A stretch of DNA of 35,044 nt. It comes from Anaerolineae bacterium. GTDB taxonomy: Bacteria; Chloroflexota; Anaerolineae; J102. The notes below the pieces were generated by a model. The model was given only the letters and a program-made list of their open reading frames with translations, was not told the DNA's origin and did no database searches. Where the stretch lies: the NCBI GenBank assembly GCA_027002405.1, contig JALWZT010000324.1:1-35044 (forward strand). Direction: 5' to 3'. How positions within the stretch are numbered: the stretch's first letter is position 1; each line of letters opens with the position of its first letter. The position numbers and the translations under genes are program-made. Shown one piece after another: positions 8,303-16,190 of the stretch.

Positions 8303-9280
8303 TCAATCCTTCCACAATTTTTCACGTTTGCGCGAGAACGCGCCCGCGCCAAACATCCTGCTGAAGAAGCCCGCGTATTCCACGTTGCTCTCCTTCCGGC
8401 GCTCCTCCCAATCGCCGGTGGCTTGCAGTTCCAGCCAGGTCTGGCGTTGTTGGATGGCTTCCTGGAACCACGCCACCAGGCGATCCGGGTTTTCTTCCCG
8501 GAGGGCCTGGGCCCACCGGTCCAATTCCCGGCTCATGGCATCCACCCAATGGATGACATTATCCCGATTTTCGAAGACCACGCGGGCCAGGGTTTCGGGT
8601 TCGAAATGAGGTAAGGCCGTGGTCCGCTGGAACTGGGCCCCTGCCATCTTCCGGATCTCCCGCCAGGCGGGATCCTGGCTGACCCCATGCATCAACGCCG
8701 CGGCCATCAGGGTGGGCAGGCTTTCGGCCGCGGCCGCGAGGCCGTCGTGCTCCTCGGGGCTGAGAAAGTAGGGTCGGGCCCCCAAAGCCTGGACCATGTT
8801 GGCCACCACATTCACCGCGTCCTGATGCACCTCGCTGCTGGGGCACAGGGCCCAAAGCACCCCCTCAAAAAGCTGGGCCGAGGCATCCTCGACCTTCAGG
8901 TCTTCCCCTTGGGGCAGGATGGGATCGGTGCCGATGAAATGGACGTGGTCGGGCAGATACCTGGCCGCGGCCTGTTGGGTCGGGCGCTTCAGAGGCGCGG
9001 TATCCAGGACCAGGGCCCCTGATTTGAGGTCCTGCCGGATGGCTTCAAAGGTGGGGGGGATGGCATCGAGGGGGATGGCCGCGATGATCATGTCCGCGTC
9101 TTCGCAGGCCGCGATGAGATTCCAATGGGTCTTATCCACCGCTCCCAGCTTTTGGGCTCGATCCATGGCTTTGGGGTCTTTGTCGTGCCCCATGATGGTG
9201 TAATCATGCCCCAGGGCTTTGAGTCCTAAGCCCATGGAGGTGCCGATCAGTCCTAGTCCGATGATGGTGATTTGTGACAT
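8303..9280 (-). CDS. TyrA-like (prephenate/arogenate dehydrogenase family) protein
   Basis: 325 aa. The N-terminus is a Rossmann NAD(P)-binding fold with IIGLGLIGTSMG (GxGxxG, residues 6-17) and the helical C-terminal dimerisation domain of the TyrA family follows (PYFLSPEEHDGLAAAAESLP, 170-189). The family oxidatively decarboxylates prephenate or arogenate in tyrosine synthesis. Two hallmarks deviate: the usual GGHPM/GSHPM catalytic-His motif reads GTDPIL (117-122), and the usual F-R-D-T-T-R around the substrate-binding Arg reads F-Q-R-T-T-A (217-222). The fold is clear but the reaction is uncertain; no other aromatic-pathway gene is adjacent. The ATG at 9280 has an AGGA about 9 bases upstream. 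Confidence 0.75.
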   Translation of the reverse strand: MSQITIIGLGLIGTSMGLGLKALGHDYTIMGHDKDPKAMDRAQKLGAVDKTHWNLIAACEDADMIIAAIPLDAIPPTFEAIRQDLKSGALVLDTAPLKRPTQQAAARYLPDHVHFIGTDPILPQGEDLKVEDASAQLFEGVLWALCPSSEVHQDAVNVVANMVQALGARPYFLSPEEHDGLAAAAESLPTLMAAALMHGVSQDPAWREIRKMAGAQFQRTTALPHFEPETLARVVFENRDNVIHWVDAMSRELDRWAQALREENPDRLVAWFQEAIQQRQTWLELQATGDWEERRKESNVEYAGFFSRMFGAGAFSRKREKLWKD

Positions 9281-9330
9281 GAAGCGATTCCTGAGAGGAA
9301 GAAGGCGTGGCGGGCAAATCCGCAGGGGTT

Positions 9331-9339
9331 ATTATACCA
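9331..9339 (-). promoter_or_regulatory. Extended -10 promoter of the TyrA-like gene
   Basis: Minus strand TGGTATAAT (TGn plus a perfect -10 at 9336-9331) lies about 50 bp before the ATG. No good -35 is visible; at that distance the sequence is the edge of the repeat unit (CTTTGAAGATAG on the plus strand). Confidence 0.55.
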
Positions 9340-9349
9340 CATCGCCGCT

Positions 9350-10005
9350 TTGAAGATAGAGTAATCAGTGAGCAGTTATCAGTAATCAGTAGAGCCCCGC
9401 GACGTCATTCCGAGAGAGCGAAGCGACCGAGGCATGTCCTGAGCGCAGCCGAAGGGAATCTAGCGAAGCGCAAAAACCACGGCATGGCGCTCGCTTCGCT
9501 CGCTAGATGCTTCGCTCCCTCCGGTCGCTCAGCATGACGAATATCTGCGGGAATCTGCGTTGCAGTTGCATCTGCGTGCATCTGCGTTCCCTCCACCTGC
9601 CACTTGCGACTCAGGATTAGGATTGCGGATCGCCAGGTCCACGTTGGGCGAGGCGGCAACGGGCGTGATGCGTGAAACGTGAAACGTGAGCTCATTACGC
9701 ATTACGTATTACGCATCACGAACTCGGCTTCCCGCGCCGCCCTGGCCGCGAGGCGCTTTCGTCTGTATCGGTGCGCCGCCGCGCGTGGCGCCTGCTATGA
9801 AAATAGAATGATCGCTGGTTGCTGAGGAATCGCCAGACCGACGTTGGGCGAGTCGGCAAAGGTTCGTATTGCGTATTCCGTATTCCGTCCAGTCGTTACG
9901 CAATACGCAATACGGAATACGAGTCACGCCGCCCTGGCCGCGAGGCGCTTTCGTCTGTATCGGTGCGCCGCCGCGCGTGGCGCCTGCTTTGAAAATAGAA
10001 CACGG
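9350..10005. repeat. Intergenic repeat mosaic
   Basis: No gene. Order: four TNATCAG-type heptamers 9362-9389; palindrome B 9403-9539, a longer variant with a ~25-bp insert (GGCATGTCCTGAGCGC); CTGCGTG segments; CACYTGC remnants near 9595; AGGATTAGGATT; CGTGATG/CACG inverted heptamers 9662-9720; anchor module; a second CGTATTC-type inverted heptamer block 9864-9923, almost identical to 2430-2488; and a second anchor ending in CTTTGAAAATAG about 10000. The segment 10006-10119 before the DUF4139 gene is non-repeated leader sequence. Confidence 0.85.
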
Positions 10006-10119
10006 ATGAACACAGAAAAACCCGGAAGCCGGAACAAATGCTTGCCTCCAAACGTTTCAGGGATAGACCGGACACCCTGTCGATGCGTCCCATTCACCCC
10101 TCATTCAAGGAGGCCCCTT

Positions 10120-11544
10120 ATGCGACGTCGTTTGATCATCCCCCTGTTGCTTCTTCTGATTTTCCTTGCCGGAGGTGCTCTGCTCATGAGCCTTCGTTCA
10201 CCCATCGCAGCCCAGGCTCAACACCCCCAACTGGACCTGACTGTCTATAATGACAACATCGGTTTGGTGAAAGAAATCCGCAGCTTCGACTTGAAAACCG
10301 GGGTCAATCAAGTCGCGGTGACCGATGTGCCCGCCCAGATCATCCCCGAAAGTGTTCACTTCCGTTCTCTGGATGACCCCGATGCCATGGTCCTGGAACA
10401 GAATTACGAGTATGATATCGTCGGATCGCAAAAACTGCTGACCAAATACGTGGACCAACCCATCGAAGTGATAACCCAGGATGGGAGCAAGCATCAAGGG
10501 GTTTTGCTCAGCGGAAAGGATGACATTATCCTCCAGACCGAAGAGGGAGGCGTGGATGTGCTGAAATATGACCAGGTGCGGCAATTCCGCTTCCCGGCGT
10601 TACCCGAAGGGCTCATCACCAAGCCCACCCTGCAATGGCTGGTGGATGCCAGCAAAAAGGGAAAGCAGGATGTGGAGATCGCGTATCTCACCCAGGGCAT
10701 TTCCTGGGAGGCCAATTATGTGTTGGTACTGAGTCGGGATAACCAAAAGTTGGACCTGGATGGCTGGGTGACTCTGGATAATCGCAGTGGCGCGGCTTAT
10801 AAGGATGCGCGGTTGAAACTGGTGGCGGGCGAAGTGCACCGAGCCGAGACAGAAAGGCCCATCCAGATCATGGAAGACAGAATGCTGGCTAAAGCCCCGG
10901 CCCAACCCCCGGTGGAAGAGCGGGAATTTGCAGAATATCACCTTTACGAGATTTCCCGTCCTGTCACCATCAAGAACAACCAAACCAAACAGATTCAATT
11001 TTTGAGTGCCCACGATGTCTCGGCCGAAAAGATCTTTGTGTTCGACAACCAGATCAGCCCACGCACCCCTACCGACTCGGGCGGGATGAAGGGCAACGTG
11101 CAGGTGAACGTGCGTTTTGAAACAGGCGAGAAAGGCGTGAATGCCCAATTGCCCGCGGGGGTGGTGCGCATGTATCAGCCCGATGAAGACGGCTCCCCCC
11201 TGTTCATCGGCGAAGACCGCATCGACCACACGCCCAAAGGCGAGATGGTCACCCTGGTGGTGGGCGAAGCCTTCGACCTGGTAGGCGAACGGAAACAAAC
11301 CAGCAGCAAACGATTGGGCGATGCGGGTTGGCGAGAATCCTACGAAATCGTTCTCCGCAACCACAAGGATCAGGATGTGACCATCCATGTGGTGGAACAT
11401 CTCATCCCCTGGATGAACTGGGAGATTACCCAGGCTTCGCCCGAGGATTACCAGGCATTGAATAGCAGCACCATCGAATGGGTGATTCAGGTCCCGGCCA
11501 ACGGGGAGGCCAAAGTGCGCTATACGGTGGAATACACCCGTTAA
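10120..11544 (+). CDS. DUF4139 domain-containing secreted or membrane-anchored protein
   Basis: 474 aa. The N-terminus MRRRLIIPLLLLLIFLAGGALL is a signal peptide or anchor, ending near an AQAQ segment at about 32-35. The mature protein begins LTVYNDNIGLVKEIRSFDL, followed by a long beta-rich region with TQGISWEANYVLVL and a C-terminal part (ESYEIVLRNHKDQDVTIHVVEHL), the pattern of DUF4139 proteins whose molecular role is not established. It probably acts outside the membrane. The ATG at 10120 has AGGAGG 7 bases upstream; the much longer frame back to 9844 is repeat sequence and is rejected. A hairpin follows the stop. Confidence 0.85.
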   Translation: MRRRLIIPLLLLLIFLAGGALLMSLRSPIAAQAQHPQLDLTVYNDNIGLVKEIRSFDLKTGVNQVAVTDVPAQIIPESVHFRSLDDPDAMVLEQNYEYDIVGSQKLLTKYVDQPIEVITQDGSKHQGVLLSGKDDIILQTEEGGVDVLKYDQVRQFRFPALPEGLITKPTLQWLVDASKKGKQDVEIAYLTQGISWEANYVLVLSRDNQKLDLDGWVTLDNRSGAAYKDARLKLVAGEVHRAETERPIQIMEDRMLAKAPAQPPVEEREFAEYHLYEISRPVTIKNNQTKQIQFLSAHDVSAEKIFVFDNQISPRTPTDSGGMKGNVQVNVRFETGEKGVNAQLPAGVVRMYQPDEDGSPLFIGEDRIDHTPKGEMVTLVVGEAFDLVGERKQTSSKRLGDAGWRESYEIVLRNHKDQDVTIHVVEHLIPWMNWEITQASPEDYQALNSSTIEWVIQVPANGEAKVRYTVEYTR

Positions 11545-11561
11545 CGAGAGCATCAGCATGC

Positions 11562-11593
11562 GACCTCGGAGGTCTGCGCAGGCCTCCGAGGTC
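11562..11593. repeat. GACCTC inverted repeat / hairpin after the DUF4139 gene
   Basis: GACCTCGGAGG and CCTCCGAGGTC form a perfect 11-bp stem around a 10-nt loop. There is no T-tract, so it is not a classical terminator. A hairpin of the same design (GACCTTGAAG/CTTCAAGGTC) occurs at 34973-35004, suggesting a repeat family rather than a gene-specific terminator. Confidence 0.7.
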
Positions 11594-11619
11594 TGAGTGA
11601 AGCGCGGCAATATCGCATC

Positions 11620-12522
11620 ATGTCTCTACTTGGCCCCATTACCGCCCTTGGCACTTCCTTCTGTTGGTCCTTTACGTCCACCTTCTTCACCCTGGCCGGG
11701 AGACGGGTGGGGTCCATGGTGGTCAATCGCATCCGGCTTGTGCTGGCCGTCATTTTTCTCATGCTTACTCATTGGGCCATGCTGGGAACGTTCTTCCCCT
11801 GGCATGTATCGCCCGAGCGTTGGTTCTGGCTGGGGTTATCGGGTGTGTTGGGGCTGCTCATCGGCGACGCCATGCTCCTCCAAAGCTTCGTCTGGCTGGG
11901 GCCGCGGCTCTCCATGCTGATCATGAGCCTGGTGCCCGTGATCAGTACCCTGTTTGCCTGGATTCTGCTGGGCGAGCGGCTGTCCACCCTGCAAATGATG
12001 GCCATCTTGATCACCGTGGGCGGCGTGGCCTCGGTGATTCTAGATCAGAAGGGGAATAACGCAGCTATCGTGACGGGAAGAGCGTATTTGATCGGCGTGT
12101 TGTTCGGATTGGGAGGTGCGCTGGGGCAGGCTTCTGGCCTTATCGCGGCCAAAAAAGGGCTGGCAGGGGATTTTTCGGCGCTGTCGGGCACGTTCATCCG
12201 CATGTTCGTGGCGATGATTGCATTGTGGATTGTCACCTTCCTCATGCGCCAGGGCCAGGAGACGCTACGCAAGCTGAAAGAGGACCGCCAGGCGTTCAAA
12301 TACCTCTTGGCCGGCGCGTTCTTTGGCCCGTTCCTGGGTGTCTACCTTTCCCTGGTGGCCATTCAAACCACGGAGATAGGCATCGCCAGCACGCTCATGT
12401 CCCTCCCTCCCGTCTTTCTCCTGCCCATGAGTCATTTCGTCTTCGGGGAGCGTATCGGCGTCAGGGCGGTGCTTGGGACGCTGATAGCTATCACGGGCGT
12501 GGCGATGTTGCTGTCCATGTAA
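11620..12522 (+). CDS. EamA/DMT-family transporter
   Basis: 300 aa with about ten hydrophobic helices in two similar halves, the layout of the drug/metabolite transporter (EamA) superfamily. The first half ends SLVPVISTLFAWILLGERLSTLQ and the second ends SLPPVFLLPMSHFVFGERIGVR. These matching P-x(5)-[LF]-x(2)-[IF]-[LF]-GE segments are the family signature. It is an inner-membrane exporter or importer of small metabolites; the substrate is unknown. A lysine-rich cytoplasmic loop (LRKLKEDRQAFK) separates later helices. The start at 11620 agrees with the first helix. Confidence 0.88.
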   Translation: MSLLGPITALGTSFCWSFTSTFFTLAGRRVGSMVVNRIRLVLAVIFLMLTHWAMLGTFFPWHVSPERWFWLGLSGVLGLLIGDAMLLQSFVWLGPRLSMLIMSLVPVISTLFAWILLGERLSTLQMMAILITVGGVASVILDQKGNNAAIVTGRAYLIGVLFGLGGALGQASGLIAAKKGLAGDFSALSGTFIRMFVAMIALWIVTFLMRQGQETLRKLKEDRQAFKYLLAGAFFGPFLGVYLSLVAIQTTEIGIASTLMSLPPVFLLPMSHFVFGERIGVRAVLGTLIAITGVAMLLSM

Positions 12523-12579
12523 TGGCATCGGAAGCACCCGAGGCGGAACCCCCGGGCTGCGCGTGCAAAGCCCATTCAG

Positions 12580-12608
12580 TTGCACGGCCTGCCCCGTCGC
12601 TGTATAAT
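12580..12608 (+). promoter_or_regulatory. Consensus-like promoter upstream of the Nudix gene
   Basis: TTGCAC (12580-12585), exactly 17 bp, then TATAAT (12603-12608). Predicted initiation is near 12615, about 12 bases before a 38-codon open frame and 125 bases before the Nudix ATG. Confidence 0.8.
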
Positions 12609-12626
12609 CACTGCATCCGGGCATAT

Positions 12627-12743
12627 ATGGCCAACATACCCAATCCATCCAGGCGGTTCGTCATGCCTGAATTGAGTATCACAAAATTCCATGCTCTGCC
12701 ACATGCCATGCCGAGCGCCCTAAAACCATCCTCCCACTTATGA
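12627..12743 (+). CDS. Possible 38-aa leader peptide upstream of the Nudix gene
   Basis: An ATG 12 bases after the predicted transcription start opens a 38-codon frame (MANIPNPSRRFVMPELSITK...) that ends exactly across the Nudix start (ATGA, stop 12741-12743). There is no ribosome-binding site, but leaderless-type starts are possible. It could couple translation to the Nudix gene or be chance. No homology recognised. Confidence 0.3.
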   Translation: MANIPNPSRRFVMPELSITKFHALPHAMPSALKPSSHL

Positions 12744-13234
12744 AAGCTCGAGGCGTGTATCGTTACTGCCCATATTGTGGGCACCCGTTGGAAAGGCAAT
12801 TCCGCTTTGGTGCGGTCCGCCCTGTGTGCCCCCAGTGTGGGTTTGTGCATTTTTGTGACCCCAAGTTGGCGGTGGGAGCATTAATCTTGCAAGAGAACCG
12901 GATTTTGCTGGTACGTCGGGGTGTGGTGCCCAGGAAGGGCTACTGGGCCATGCCCTCGGGCTTTGTGGAATGCGACGAACAACCCCGGCCCGCGTTGGTC
13001 CGGGAAATCCAGGAGGAAACGGGCCTGGCAGCCCGGGTGGGGCGACTGATTGACCTCTTCCCCATCGCGGACCCCAACAAATCGGGCATCTTTTTGCTTT
13101 TTGAAGCCCATATCACAGGAGGGACCTTACAGCCTGGGGATGATGTGGATGAAGTGCGTTGGTTTCCCCTGGACGCGATCCCCTGGGAGCGCATGGCCTT
13201 CCCTCAATTACGGGGGCTGGATTTGAACAGGTAA
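12740..13234 (+). CDS. Nudix hydrolase with N-terminal zinc ribbon
   Basis: 164 aa. A zinc ribbon (C10-P-Y-C13 and C30-P-Q-C33) precedes a Nudix domain with a perfect box: G74, E80, R88-E89, E92-E93, G95 (G-x5-E-x7-R-E-x2-E-E-x-G). Nudix enzymes hydrolyse nucleoside diphosphates linked to another group using Mg2+ bound by the box glutamates. The ribbon-plus-Nudix order is shared with NudC-type NADH pyrophosphatases, but this protein lacks their large N-terminal domain; an ADP-ribose/NADH pyrophosphatase-like activity is an inference. A strong promoter lies 130 bp upstream. Confidence 0.88.
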   Translation: MKARGVYRYCPYCGHPLERQFRFGAVRPVCPQCGFVHFCDPKLAVGALILQENRILLVRRGVVPRKGYWAMPSGFVECDEQPRPALVREIQEETGLAARVGRLIDLFPIADPNKSGIFLLFEAHITGGTLQPGDDVDEVRWFPLDAIPWERMAFPQLRGLDLNR

Positions 13235-14209
13235 CCCCCTCGGCAGTGTGCCGATACGGAGGGAAATGGGGACGCAGTCTGCAGGTTTGCAGGTGGCACG
13301 TGGCAAGTGGTCACGGTGTGCGTCTCAGACATTTGGCGTGGTTTAGCCGAGCGAAGTGGCGTCCACCACGCCCGCCCGGCGATGAAGTCGCCGGGCTATA
13401 AAACGGCGCCGGATGATGGAGTTTTACAAATTAAACGGGTCATAGGCCTCATTCTATTACCAGATTGTTTTGTAAACGTTCATAATCCGGCTAGTCCCGC
13501 AACTGATTACTGATGACTGATCACTGATTACTCTATTTCCAAAGCAGTCACCCCGAACGGCAGTTCGCCGATACGGATGAAAACGCCTCGCGGCCAGGCT
13601 GGCGCGGGAAGCCAAGTACGTGATGCGTAATGCGTGATGCGTAAGGTTTTCACGTTTCACGTTTCACGCATCACGTCCGTTGCCGTCTCGCTCAACGTCG
13701 GCCTGACGACCTCAATCCTAATCCTGATCCTAATCCTATTTACATAGCAGTCCAACGGCTGGCTCGCCCGCGCCGATACCGAGGAAAATGAGAACGCAGA
13801 TGCAACGCAGATTTCCGCAGATGTTCGTCATGCTGAGCGACCGAAGGGAGCGAAGCATCTAGCGAGCGAAGCGAGCGCCATGCCGTGGTTTTTGCGCTTC
13901 GCTAGATTCCTCGGTCGCTTCGCTCCCTCGGAATGACGTCGCACGGCTCTACTGATTACTGATAACTGATCACTGATTACTCTATTTCCAAAGCAGTCAC
14001 CCCGAACGGCAGCTCGCCGATACCGAGGAAAACGTCTCGCGGCCACGTTGGCGCGGGAAGCCAAGTACGTGATGCGTAATGCGTGATGCGTAAGGTTTTC
14101 ACGTTTCACGTTTCACGCATCACGCCCGTTGCAGACTCGTTCAACGTGGACCTGGCGATTCGCAATCCTAATCCTGATCCGAATCCTATTTCCAAAGCAG
14201 GAGTTGCTT
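13235..14209. repeat. Long intergenic repeat mosaic with a duplicated ~240-bp block
   Basis: No gene seen. Contents in order: CACGTGGCAAGTGG remnants near 13290; hairpin G 13374-13396 (GCCCGGCGA/TCGCCGGGC); an AT-richer unique stretch 13415-13490; CTGATNA heptamers 13503-13530; composite unit to about 13750 with CGTRATG heptamers at 13619-13646 and inverted TCACGTT heptamers at 13650-13675; CGCAGAT segment; palindrome B 13826-13938; heptamers 13952-13979; a second composite unit to 14198. The blocks 13503-13735 and 13952-14190 are direct duplicates in the same order. The last unit ends in CCAAAGCAG, whose final AG begins the AGGAG ribosome-binding site of the next gene. Confidence 0.87.
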
Positions 14210-15043
14210 ATGTGTCGTTGGTTAGCTTATGCTGGCCCGGAGATCTTCATGGATGCGTTGTTGATTCGGCCCCAGCACTCTCTGATTGATCAAAGCCTGC
14301 ATGCCAAGATGAACTTTGTGCCTGGCGAGGGCAAATGGACCACCAATGGGGATGGTTTCGGGTTGGGATGGTATGGGGCCCGGCCATTCCCGGGGCTCTA
14401 TCGTAGCATCCGCCCGGCCTGGAATGATGAAAATCTGCGCCATCTGGCCCAACAGATTCGCTCCAACCATTTCTTTGCCCACGTGCGCGCAGCTTCGCCG
14501 GGTACCGAAGTCCAGCGCACCAATTCGCACCCTTTTCTTTACAAAAACTGGCTTTTTCAACATAATGGGGATGTGGGTGACTTCTCACGTCTGCGTCGCG
14601 ACTTGCAATGCGCGGTAGCCCCTCATCTTTTTCATCACATCCGGGGAACCACCAGCAGCGAAACCCTGTTTTATCTGGCCCTGACTTACGGCCTGGAAAA
14701 TGACCCCCTGGATGCCTTGCGCCGTACCATCGATTTCGTGGAAACCTTGCGCGACCGCCATGGCGTTGAAACCCCGGCCCATCTCACCCTGGCTGTGACC
14801 AATGGCCGCACCATCTACGCCTTGCGTTACGCCAGCCACGGCCAACCCAAAACCCTGTTCTACAGCCTCAATCTACGGGCCATACGCGAACTCGATGGCG
14901 ACTACGAGGCCATCCCCCCAGGTGCTCGCATGTTGGTGAGCGAACCTTTGGATGATCTGAGCGAGGACTGGGCCCCCGTGCCCGAATCCAGCTTCGTTAT
15001 CATGGAAAACGGAGAGATCACCACCATACCCGTTCATGGATAG
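14210..15043 (+). CDS. Class II glutamine amidotransferase
   Basis: 277 aa. The chain begins M-C-R-W-L-A-Y; Cys2 becomes the N-terminal nucleophile after Met removal, as in Ntn glutamine amidotransferases. The family pattern continues with NGDGFGLGWY (about 46-55), the FFAHVRAASPG segment (about 89-99, binding the glutamine carboxylate) and LFQHNGDVGDF (about 117-127). This is the stand-alone YafJ/EgtC-like group that hydrolyses glutamine or a gamma-glutamyl compound; the substrate is unknown and no ergothioneine genes are adjacent. The start at 14210 is required by the catalytic Cys and has AGGAG 7 bases upstream; the longer frame from 14129 is repeat. Confidence 0.9.
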   Translation: MCRWLAYAGPEIFMDALLIRPQHSLIDQSLHAKMNFVPGEGKWTTNGDGFGLGWYGARPFPGLYRSIRPAWNDENLRHLAQQIRSNHFFAHVRAASPGTEVQRTNSHPFLYKNWLFQHNGDVGDFSRLRRDLQCAVAPHLFHHIRGTTSSETLFYLALTYGLENDPLDALRRTIDFVETLRDRHGVETPAHLTLAVTNGRTIYALRYASHGQPKTLFYSLNLRAIRELDGDYEAIPPGARMLVSEPLDDLSEDWAPVPESSFVIMENGEITTIPVHG

Positions 15044-15109
15044 CCCCATCCTATTCTGGAGGCCCTTGAACGGTGAGCCCGGTCCGCACCGATATCAAGG
15101 AGAAACGAA

Positions 15110-15535
15110 ACAGGCGCCACGAGCGACTATTCGCCGATACCGAGGAAAACGCCTCGCGGCCAGGTTGGCGGGCCGTGAAACGTCATGCGTGACGCGTAAG
15201 GTTCTCTCACGTATCACGTTTCACGCATCACGACGAAAATAGGACGCAGATTTGCGCAGATGCGACGCAGATTGACGCAGATGTTCGTCATGCTGAGCGA
15301 CCGGAGGGAGCGAAGCATCTAGCGAGCGAAGCGAGCGCCATGCCGTGGTTTTTGCGCTTCGCTAGATTCCTCGGTCGCTTCGCTCCCTCGGAATGACGTT
15401 TCGTTGTCGCCTTTTCCATCGTGTCCTATTTTCGGAACAGTCGCCATGAGCAAGAGCTCACCACATAACGACGAAAATAGGACGCAGATTCCCACTGATT
15501 ACTGATAACTGATCACTGATCACTGATTACTTCAT
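15110..15535. repeat. Intergenic repeat mosaic
   Basis: No gene between 15044 and 15557. 15133-15232 holds the anchor (CGCCGATACCGAGG) and a CGTGACG/TCACG inverted block. GACGAAAATAGGACGCAG occurs twice (15232 and 15470), bracketing palindrome B (15286-15398) and a GGAACAGTCGCCATGAG anchor remnant. Five CTGATNA heptamers fill 15495-15529. The ribosome-binding site of fmdB follows at once. Confidence 0.85.
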
Positions 15536-15557
15536 CTACGGAGTAGCGAGGTGAGTC

Positions 15558-15965
15558 ATGCCGATTTACGAATACTACTGTGTCGATTGTCGCAAAAAGG
15601 TGTCTCTCTTTTTCCGTACGGTGACCGCGGCCCAGGAGGCGGAGCCCGTTTGCCCACGCTGCGGGGGCCGACGGTTGCATCGGCTTATCTCCCGGGTGGC
15701 CGTGGTCCATTCCGAAGAGGACCGATTAGAACGATTGATGGATGATACATCCCTGCTCGCGGGCCTGGAAAATGAAGACCCCCGGGCCCTGGCCCGTTTT
15801 ATGCGCACCATGCAGAACGAATTGGGCGAAGAGCTGAATGATCCCGAATTGGAGGACATGATCGATCGCCTGGAAGCAGGCGAATCGCCCGAGGCCATTG
15901 AAGCCAGTTTGGGCTTGAATGAGCCGGGCCATGAAAAAAGCGCCGGTTCCACGACCGACGCTTAA
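15558..15965 (+). CDS. FmdB-family zinc ribbon protein
   Basis: 135 aa. The N-terminus MPIYEYYCVDC is the FmdB/CxxC regulatory-domain signature; C8, C11, C32 and C35 would bind one zinc. The rest is acidic and helical (LGEELNDPELEDMIDRLEAGESPEAIE). The family is named after a putative regulator of formamidase and amidase genes, but its role is not established. A GAGGTGAG ribosome-binding site precedes the ATG. The final codons also encode, on the opposite strand, the terminator of tRNA-Leu. Convergent to that tRNA with a 3-bp gap. Confidence 0.88.
   Translation: MPIYEYYCVDCRKKVSLFFRTVTAAQEAEPVCPRCGGRRLHRLISRVAVVHSEEDRLERLMDDTSLLAGLENEDPRALARFMRTMQNELGEELNDPELEDMIDRLEAGESPEAIEASLGLNEPGHEKSAGSTTDA
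15934..15963 (-). terminator. Rho-independent terminator of tRNA-Leu, inside fmdB
   Basis: On the minus strand AAGCGTCGGT, a 6-nt loop, ACCGGCGCTT (10-bp stem with one G-U) and then a run of T (plus strand AAAAAA at 15934-15939). It begins 6 bases after the tRNA CCA end and lies within the last ten codons of fmdB. Confidence 0.8.
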
Positions 15966-15968
15966 ACA

Positions 15969-16054
<86 letters not shown>

Positions 16055-16066
16055 TTACCACGTCCA

Positions 16067-16095
16067 ATTATACGGAAGCAGGGCTTATTTGTCAA
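16067..16095 (-). promoter_or_regulatory. Perfect consensus promoter of tRNA-Leu
   Basis: Minus strand TTGACA (16095-16090), 17-bp spacer, TATAAT (16072-16067): both hexamers and the spacing match the sigma-70 ideal. The -10 ends 12 bases before the mature tRNA 5' end. The -35 overlaps that of the divergent plsX promoter. Confidence 0.88.
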
Positions 16096-16118
16096 CCTTT
16101 CACTTGATCCATTAGAAT
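16089..16118 (+). promoter_or_regulatory. Promoter of plsX-fabF, sharing its -35 with the tRNA-Leu promoter
   Basis: TTGTCA (16089-16094), 18-bp spacer, TAGAAT (16113-16118); predicted start near 16125. Five bases of the -35 are also the -35 of the opposite tRNA promoter. Confidence 0.65.
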
Positions 16119-16190
16119 AGTGTTTTGGCGCGACCTCACGCGCCGCCACTTGTTATACAAACTGATAACAACCCCTTCTACGAGCTCAAC

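Noticed and set aside
9844-10119. Extra 92 residues ahead of the DUF4139 protein
   Set aside because: Repeat-derived translation; the start at 10120 has AGGAGG and begins a signal peptide.
13503-13530. Heptamer arrays as a CRISPR array
   Set aside because: Units are 7 bp, contiguous, without spacers, and no cas gene is present.
14129-14209. Longer start for the class II amidotransferase
   Set aside because: Would bury the catalytic Cys2; the sequence upstream is a composite repeat.
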